The notes beneath the pieces are model-generated. The model was not told where the DNA came from. It was given only the letters and a program-made list of their open reading frames with translations, and did not search any database. The translations under genes were made by a program, and so were the position numbers. Source: Anthostomella pinea (taxonomy: Eukaryota; Ascomycota; Sordariomycetes; Xylariales; Xylariaceae). From it: DNA of 64,000 nt. Below are positions 57,194-64,000 of this stretch, one piece after another; position 1 is the first letter of the stretch, and the number at the start of each line of letters is the position of its first letter. The DNA is taken from assembly GCA_963556695.1 (NCBI GenBank), contig CAUWAG010000004.1, positions 1,984,001 to 2,048,000 of the forward strand. Reading direction: 5' to 3'.

Positions 57194-58287
57194 GTTCACG
57201 AAGGGATCGATGTGTATATTACGATGTAGAATCTCGCGAACAGCTCGTGGAAGCTCGGTGTATCAGTGTAAGAATGTAACGATCATTGCATATAGACTTG
57301 GAGATCCCTTGTGGGGTCGTGTCGAGGAGAATAGAGCACTCTCATCAATGTCGTTCCCCAACACCAACATATCCATTCCGCAAGATAATGCTTGCCTCTC
57401 AGATCGACTTTCTTCTGTAATATTGATGCTTGTTATGTTTGAGTATGCCAACCAGCTGCTTCTAGGACTACAGCGACGAGCGGCAGCCCCGGAGGCGAGC
57501 CTTGTTGGGGAGATATATTCCTTCCTATCGGGTAGCGTCCGCCAGGTATGAGTGCTTTCTATCCCTGCCATCCTTCAGATCCCGTCTATGATGAGCACGA
57601 AGGGTGTTTTGGTAGAAACCCCCCCAAGGTACGGTTCAAGTGAGCGAGCACGCTTTCACAGGTTCCTCAGCAGACCTCCTGAGATGGTACATATGGATGC
57701 CCTCGTCAGTCAGTCCAGTCCATAGTCTAGCAGCGTCATCGGCCTGCCCCTTGGTGCTGACATGCTAGAGCTCTGGAGGACCTGCAGTCGTTAGACTCCT
57801 CTAGTAAACGGGAGGTTTGGGGTTTGCTAGGGAAGAATCGGATCATCCAACATGATGGTGCTGGGAAATGCTCGATTGCTACAGGGGAAAAGTCTATCCG
57901 TTCCGCACTGGGAGTTGTTGCGGTTTTCTGTAGTTAGCATCGTCATATGTAGGAAATACAGCCCAAGTTTTTGTAGGGTAGAATCATGTACGTGACAGTT
58001 TCGTAGGTGAGGGATCACTACAAGTCACATCAGATGCGGACACGATGAGGTGGTGCTTGATACCATCGTCTTCTAATGGTATCTGAGGGCCCTTGCAAAG
58101 CCCAATGCTCTATGCTACCTAACTCCCCATATTTTGTCTTCCCAGCCTCCGCGAGGCGAACCAGCACATTCCATGTAGCTGCAGCCGCCATCAAAAGCGA
58201 AGAGATCGTCCTGTAGTACGTGAGTACTGACCTATCAGCCTCGAGCCACCACCCTCCACTCGAGCCTGGCCCCTCCTCACTACCTAC
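57194..58287. other. intergenic
   Basis: 1.1 kb between the convergent mS35 and translin genes. Only short ORFs are present; no gene or RNA is recognised. Confidence 0.5.
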
Positions 58288-59217
58288 TCACTCAGTCTGG
58301 CGGGGGATCAGGTTCCGCAGCGACAGGTCGTAGATGACGTCCTCGACCTTCTTGACGTGGTATTTGACGGCGTCGACGCGCTTGCGCACGATGTCGTTCT
58401 TGAGGTTGAGCAGCTGGAAGCCGGCGAACAGGTCCTTGACGAAGCCGCTGACGCGCACCGTGAGGGCGATGTCGCCCATCGTCACCGAGTTCATCGCCAG
58501 CCGGCTGAGCTCCTCGCTGATGTCTGTCAGGGCCAGCAGGTACTCCTCGATGCTGATGTGGAAGGCGTCACGGTCCTTGAGGTTGACGGGGACTGTGATT
58601 GTGAGTGGGTTAGCGGGTGGTCTGTGGTGGGTAGTAGACTTGGGCTTTGGGATTTGGTGGTTGTTTACCCTTCACGATCTCGCCCACTTCCTCGATGGTG
58701 AGGAGGCGGCCGAGCTCGCCTGGGCGCGACTCGGTGCCCATGCCGCCCAGCCAGGCCGTCAGGAGGATCGTGGAGACGACATTCTGGACGCTGCGGGTCC
58801 AGCGGTGGTTGTACCTATGTCGCAATTAGTTGGGTGCTTGATGGGACGGATACAGCTTTACTGAGGTATGTGTACTTGTAGTAGGGGTAGTTGGAGGCGA
58901 ACTCGGACAGCTCTCCCACACTCTCGATCTCGGGCTTGATGCCAGTCTCCTCGACCTGCTTCAGCAGCGGTGCAACTGTGATTTCGTCAGTGACTGTGAT
59001 ATTGAGAGGTTTGGCAAGGGTAAGGGAGGTACGTACGCTTCGAGCTGGGAGTCGAGTGGATGCGCGTCAGAAGGCCTTGACAGGTGGAGATGTGCCGGTT
59101 CAGCGTGGCGGTGATCTGGTGGAGCTTGTCGCCGACCTGGATCTCCTCCTCGCCGTGCGCCTTCAGGTACTCGATGATGGACGGGTCTATCATGTTGGGT
59201 GGGTTGCTGGCCGCCAT
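58288..59217 (-). CDS. TSN: translin
   Basis: Translin forms an octameric ring that binds single-stranded RNA and DNA and, with TRAX, the C3PO nuclease complex. Four exons: 59217-59037, 58975-58876, 58814-58669 and 58592-58288 (introns 58976-59036, 58815-58875 and 58593-58668) give 243 residues. The N-terminal half starts MAASNPPNMIDPSIIEYLKA. The second half has the clearest family blocks: FHISIEEYLLALTDISEELS, RLAMNSVTMGDIALTVRVSG, FVKDLFAGFQLLNLKNDIVR and KYHVKKVEDVIYDLSLRNLI. Translin itself has no nuclease acidic triad, consistent with this protein. Reading frames join cleanly at all three introns. Confidence 0.94.
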
Positions 59218-59809
59218 GTTGATTGGTGTCTGTGTGATGGATGTTGAGGCGTGGGAGAGGTCAAAGTTTTCTCTTGTGACGGTGAGGGGCAAATCAAGCA
59301 GGCAGCACGCGGCAATAACTTGTTGAGGCTACCAACGTAGTCGATAGTAGCTGTTGATCCCTTGTTTGCAGATTTTTCAGGTGTTCACATTGGTTGCCGG
59401 CATTGCCTGGGTATCGCAGCGGTGGTGGCGCGTTTGCAGTACCTACCTCTAGGCAAACGAGCTGGTTCTACGACATCGACACGAGAAGCTGGGACAAGCC
59501 AACGATAGCATTTGACCAGACATAGCAAGCTAGTAATGAATCATGTTATTATCTACAGAGCCATTCGACTACATGATTGTCGGCAGTCGCAGTCGCTTTC
59601 GCTTTGGAAGATAGACGTTGATCACCATTGGCACTGCCATCCAGTACATAGCGAGCATCACAGCCAACACGATTCAGGCATGAGACAAGCCCACCACCAA
59701 GACACGGTCCCCACTTGAGCCAGCAGGCACATATCAAATTACCAATTACGAATACAGAGGGGCTCTTCTTCGCATCCCTAGGCAAGCTAGAGATTGCAAC
59801 GAAAAGAGA
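59218..59809. other. intergenic, translin promoter and U2 downstream region
   Basis: This stretch contains the translin promoter and the sequence downstream of the U2 gene. No coding sequence is recognised. Confidence 0.5.
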
Positions 59810-59998
59810 GGTTCGCGTCGCCTGGAGGCAGTGTAATACCAGGGACACAATGGGAGCGATCATGCGCAAGCACAGAGGATGCGTCCCCGATGGGCAAAAA
59901 TTAGAATAATCAAAGATGAGTTACTATGTAACTCTTTCAGAGATTAAACTGAAAAGAACAGATACTACACTTGATCTAAGCCAAAAGGCAAAGCTGTG
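59810..59998 (-). ncRNA. U2: U2 spliceosomal snRNA
   Basis: On the minus strand the 5' region reads GCCTTTTGGCTTAGATCAAG followed by TGTAGTATCTGTTCTTTTCA. This is the conserved U2 start: stem-loop I, the segment that pairs with U6, and the branch-point recognition sequence GUAGUA. Stem-loop II, an Sm site (AATTTTTG near 59902) and the 3' stem-loop IV (CCTGGTATTACACTGCCTCC, closing AGG) follow in the right order. The total length is about 190 nt; exact ends are estimates. A TATA-like CATAAATA lies about 105 bp upstream. Confidence 0.95.
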
Positions 59999-61297
59999 AT
60001 GTGTTAGTAGGGACTTCGAGGTTCGGCGGAAAAGTGGAGACACTGACAGAGCTGAGGAAAAAAAGAAAGAAAAAATTCGACGGAGAAGTGAGGGTGGCCA
60101 GATATTTATGAAAATTTTGGAGGGTCCGAGCTCCCGCGTACAATCAGCCAGCCTCTGATTTACCACTAAGCCTAGTGTGGCTGGATGTGACACTGTGTCC
60201 AGGAACCCACTGTTTGATCCTGCGCTTTGATTGGTTCAACCTTATTGGGCAGCCAAGCGGCGAGCAGCTGGGAGTCTCGCCGCACCTCAATCATCCGTAC
60301 AGCCGTGAGCAGCTGCCAGAGCCGAATGGTTGACAACCATCGATGACCACCATCCAGACCAGGGGAGAAACGACGAAGGGTATTATGGGAAATGAGACTG
60401 CTGGTTGGGGGTGGCATCACAATTTCGATCATTTTCCCATACAATTCAACTAGATAGCTTCAGATATCATGTCTACCATTCATGCCGACAACGTAGCCCC
60501 AACGCTGCCATAGCTGGACTCGTCATGCAGCGTCCGGATGAAAGTACCGCAGCCGTCTCTGGAGATGCTGCAATGCATTTTATCCACAGATTCGTAGGGT
60601 ATCTGGCTTCATCTGCGAAGCAATGTACGCAAGGATCCCTCCATTTGGTCATTCATCTTCAGGCCAGGATCCCAGGAGTGCTACTAAGCTTCCTCTGAGC
60701 CACGGTTGACGTCGTCAGAAAATAATCGGTACAGTGGGCTTTCCTCGTCTTCCTCAGCCAGCTGAGCAGCCACTACTATCTTGACGATATGAGGAGGCTA
60801 TCCCACTCTCATTGTCTACGGATTAGTACTTCTATTGTCGGTGGCTTTGCGTGCCCTTTAGAACTCTTCAGCCGATTCCATGGGGGTTGTTGATCTGGCG
60901 GAAGCCACAATGTACAATAGCTGTCTGCGAATTGGCTGCCGAACTTGTGAACCAACTTCTTGAGGGTATTTTCAATGCAACACAGTCTACCCGGCTTCTC
61001 GGTTGCAGTACATCTGCCCCTATTTGGCCATTGACTGAGAATAAAGTCTTGTCTCAAAGAAGAACGTCTTCAATACCTCGCATAACTGCATATACAGCTG
61101 CCGGGCTATTATTATGTAGCAAGAGCAGGATGGCGGGGTATCGTGCTCCAATTGATGAATCGCGGCGTGTCCTGATGTGTTTGCCGATAGCCCACTTTGT
61201 ACCTTGCCGTCCCACTAATCTTTCAGGCAGCGCGACGCGGCGAAATTCCTCTCTCTCCGCCGGCTCAACCACCAACCTCACATCACCATTCGATACA
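59999..61297. other. intergenic, upstream of U2 and of GPI11
   Basis: 1.3 kb that should contain the U2 promoter (next to 60000) and the GPI11 promoter (next to 61297). The GPI11 frame is open upstream to 60851, but that part has no family match. An A-rich run lies at 60057-60076. No gene is recognised. Confidence 0.5.
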
Positions 61298-62117
61298 ATG
61301 CCTTTGATCGATCCAGTGACCATGTCGCAGCCTGCTGGCAAGGCTGGCGCCACGCAGTCGACAAAGGCCAAAGACAGCGTCTCCCTTACACAACCTGTAC
61401 CCATCATGCCCTCGTCGCAAGCTCAAGCTGTCAAGCATGTCCACCCAGTCATATTACTCTCATTCTTTCTCCTTCGGTTCAATGCTCTGGTCGCTGATCC
61501 AGTTTCAACTATGACGACCTCGCTTCCAGTGGTCCTGGCCATACAAGCAGCATACACGATAATATGCCTGCCGGCAGTGGGTTCGCAAGCAGCGAAGCCA
61601 GCCAAGAAGCTTCGACCGGGCGAAAAGAAGAAGCCCGGCTCGGAGGGTGCAGGGTCAAACATCGCCGTGGTATGCTCGCAAGATACCTTGTTTCCGCGTG
61701 GCCGAAGCTAACGAATGACAGACTACTCTTGTCGCCCTTATGCTGTCAATTGTCGCGGCTGTGGTCCTGCATGTAGTGCTTGTCCTGTTCGGAGCGCCTT
61801 TCTTGACTCACCTTCCTCAAACGTTTCTCTGCTCGCTTCAGCTGTCTGTCCTCGGGCTGTTTCCGCTGTTCTACACCCGCGGCGTGTCGAACAAGGAGTG
61901 GCTCGAGATTTTGAGTGCCAGTGCCCCCTTCGATGAGGCCTTTGGAGGCATGATAGGGGCCTCTGTTGGAGCGTGGCTTGGAGCCGTGCCGATCCCGCTG
62001 GACTGGGATCGCGAATGGCAGAAGTGGCCCGTTACCATACTGTGTGGAATTTACGCTGGCTACGTCGTGGGCAAGCTGCTTGGCGGTACTGTCGCCTTTG
62101 GGAAACGTTTCGGCTGA
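61298..62117 (+). CDS. GPI11: GPI11/PIG-F, GPI-anchor ethanolamine-phosphate transfer factor
   Basis: ER membrane protein that, with the GPI7/GPI13 partners, adds ethanolamine phosphate to GPI precursors. Exons 61298-61669 and 61722-62117 (intron 61670-61721, with a GCTAAC branch site) give 255 residues. Several membrane helices are visible: VILLSFFLLRFNALVADP, LPVVLAIQAAYTIICLP, then ALMLSIVAAVVLHVVLVLFG, FLCSLQLSVLGLFPLFYT and GMIGASVGAWLGAVPIP. The PIG-F signature PLDWDREWQKWPVTILCGIY lies before the last helix. The ATG at 61298 was chosen; the next one, at 61322, is possible. It works in the same pathway that anchors surface proteins such as the PLC-like one at 48771. Confidence 0.92.
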
Positions 62118-63250
62118 TACCTTTACGGGACTTCGAGGCGTTCAGACGCGAACTTGCTAGGAATCAGTCCACGAGCCTTGACCTGATTACCAAGTGTCCG
62201 AGAGGAATGAGCACCAAAGTCGCTCAGAAAAGCCATGCAACATGGTCAGCAAGAGGCTCGCTCTGTGGCTCATTGTGAGAGTGGACAGCTATCAGGAGGT
62301 ATGGCTTTACTATGGTAAGCTTTTCCATTCGTTTCCCGCCCCAACGACAAGATCCTCCCATGGCGTCAGTCTCTACTATCAGGCCCGCGGTGGGAGGTTC
62401 TGTTCAGCTGCTTTTCAAGTGTCATTACTCATACCAGCAAGTCCAATTCTGGGATTCTTATGTCTCCTGCTTCGTTCAGCTACCCATTCAGCACATTCAG
62501 CACGAGCACTTGAGATGTAATCTCGTCCGTTCCCTTTGTCAATCGATCCTCGTCACTGCCTATTCCTCTGTTTTCTGCGCGCATCGTCGCACATATCACT
62601 TCCTCGTCAGTTGGAGAATATCGCGGTTCATCCTTGATTGCCATCATACCTTCGAACACTTTCCACTAACAATTCCACAGTATCATCAGCCATCATTAGC
62701 CTTCAAAAGCATACGTATACAGCTACCAGCTACCTGAATCAATGCTGTTCATCTTCACGTCTTTCGATACCACCATATGACTGTCGTTCTGGGACCAGTC
62801 CTAATCGGGTCATCACGTCGTCATCGTTCCCAATATTCATGGTGTTATCATCGATGGTATCCTTCTACCAGCCCTCAAGCCTTGCTGACCATTATCATCT
62901 TCAAGCAGTTGACTTTCCTCGAAAATATGACAATCAAGAGGAGGTCTCGAATAATCCATGACTTGTTTAACCTCGTTGTAGGCGACGTGAACCTCGCCAT
63001 TTTGATGAATGTCCTCGGAACAGGGGGCATTGAGCGCGACAGACAGAAGTCCACTGGCCACACCTGGTTTGCTGACCTCGAGCCTGTCAGAGCCTGTCAT
63101 CCATGAGTATTACATATCAGTCGCCGCCGTCTGTCGCCGAGTACACGACAACTCCACGATCGTCACCAACCCTATCCACCACCCTGCTTTGAACTGGTTT
63201 CACACAGATGTAGCTATACCTGAATGACAAAATTCGTGAGATGTGTTCTT
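62118..63250. other. intergenic, nothing recognised
   Basis: Normal composition, with several ORFs of 60-140 codons on the plus strand that overlap in all frames and lack family motifs. I see no gene or repeat. Confidence 0.45.
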
Positions 63251-63289
63251 ACTGAGCTAATGTTACTAATGTGTATGTATGTGTGTCGC

Positions 63290-63945
63290 TGTCATCTGCT
63301 GTCTCTCCCTATTTGTCACTATAGCCCTCTATCCTTACGCCTTGCCGTCTGTCGTTACACCTTGCCGTCAACGTTGATATGCTGTCACCCCTTGCCGTCG
63401 CTGTGGTTCTCTGGTGCGACTGTCCACCGTCATCGTCGTTTCTTACTGTCACTCGCTGCCGATATATATTTTTTTACCGTAGCCCTGTGCTGTCACTTTG
63501 ACTCTCTGCTGTAGTCTTGGGGTTCACTATGGTCCTCTGGTGTGATCCTCTGCTAGAATCATCTGCTGTAATTCCCTGGAATCCACTGCTATCACTATGG
63601 TCCCCGTATGCTACTGTGGATCTCTGCTGCCATTGTACTGCTTCGCTGTCGCTATCCTCCTCTGCTCCCTTACGATCCCCTGCTGTCCCAGTAGCCCTCT
63701 GCTGTGGTCCCCGTAGCACCTGCTATCCCCGTAGTTTGCTGTCCCTGTAGCCCTCTGGCACTGTACTTAGCTACCCCCCGTAGTTTTCCTACTGTCCCTA
63801 CAGTACCTTGCTGTCTCCATGGTCCGCATGCTGTCCCGTCGTCCCCATGCTGTCCCTGTGGTTTCCATGCTGTCTCTGTGCCCCTTCTTGCCCTTACACT
63901 CCCTTCTTTGCCATGCACCCTGCTGTCACCGATGCCCTCTGTTGC
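63290..63945. repeat. degenerate CT-rich minisatellite
   Basis: Many imperfect units of about 12-20 bp built from words such as CTGCTGTCCC, CCCGTAG and GCCCTCTGCTGT repeat to near the end of the window. On the minus strand the units produce spurious Gly-rich ORFs (for example 63918-63670). Confidence 0.75.
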
Positions 63946-64000
63946 TGTTACCGATACTTTGCTGCTATTACCGTTTCATTATGTATGCGGGTCCTCAAGA

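Noticed and set aside
60851..61297. N-terminal extension of GPI11
   Set aside because: The frame is open, but this part has no PIG-F similarity, and the ATG at 61298 gives a protein of the usual size.
63670..63918. Collagen-like Gly-rich protein on the minus strand
   Set aside because: The Gly pattern is a by-product of the CT-rich minisatellite on the plus strand. No proper start context or conserved domain is seen.

Overview
The window is nuclear DNA of a filamentous ascomycete (Pezizomycotina). The evidence is genes with 50-110 bp GT-AG introns (several with CTAAC-type branch sites), fungal-type gene families, a U2 snRNA gene, and repeats carrying RIP-like damage (CAG, TGG and CGA codons turned into stops; AT-rich blocks). 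I cannot name the genus from sequence alone.

Left part (1 to about 35.2 kb) is an accessory, repeat-rich compartment. It opens with the 3' end of a RIP-damaged Ty3/gypsy element with a chromodomain and its LTR. Dead genes follow: a GH28 pectinase, an O-methyltransferase, a small secreted/membrane protein, a short-chain dehydrogenase and a cytochrome P450. Four of these five hold a retroelement insertion with recognisable target-site duplications (TSDs). Apparently intact genes sit among them: an aspartic-protease-like membrane protein lacking catalytic motifs, a GT61 glycosyltransferase and a GH47 mannosidase.

The core of the repeat region (11.7-18.6 kb) holds one nearly intact Fot1/pogo transposon, then two strongly RIP-decayed Fot1 copies that were invaded by five solo LTRs of four families. 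Two of these LTRs are inverted relative to each other and carry exchanged TSD halves, which shows that the 2.6 kb between them was inverted by LTR-LTR recombination. A decayed Ty1/copia element (28.9-34.7 kb, minus strand) sits against another Fot1 fragment.

Right part (36.8-62.1 kb) is conserved housekeeping territory without transposons: an HD-domain hydrolase, a glycogen-binding-domain protein, the mRNA 3'-end factor Mpe1, a SUR7-family membrane protein, a GPI-anchored PLC-like protein, a small secreted protein, an amidohydrolase, an ALG13-type glycosyltransferase with an unusual N-terminal extension, mitoribosomal protein mS35, translin, U2 snRNA and the GPI-anchor factor GPI11. The ALG13 and mS35 genes diverge from a 348 bp promoter with two CCAAT boxes. 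The window ends in a degenerate CT-rich minisatellite.

For spliced genes the exon boundaries given were chosen by hand from GT-AG sites that restore an open frame; in every case the summed exon length is a multiple of three.
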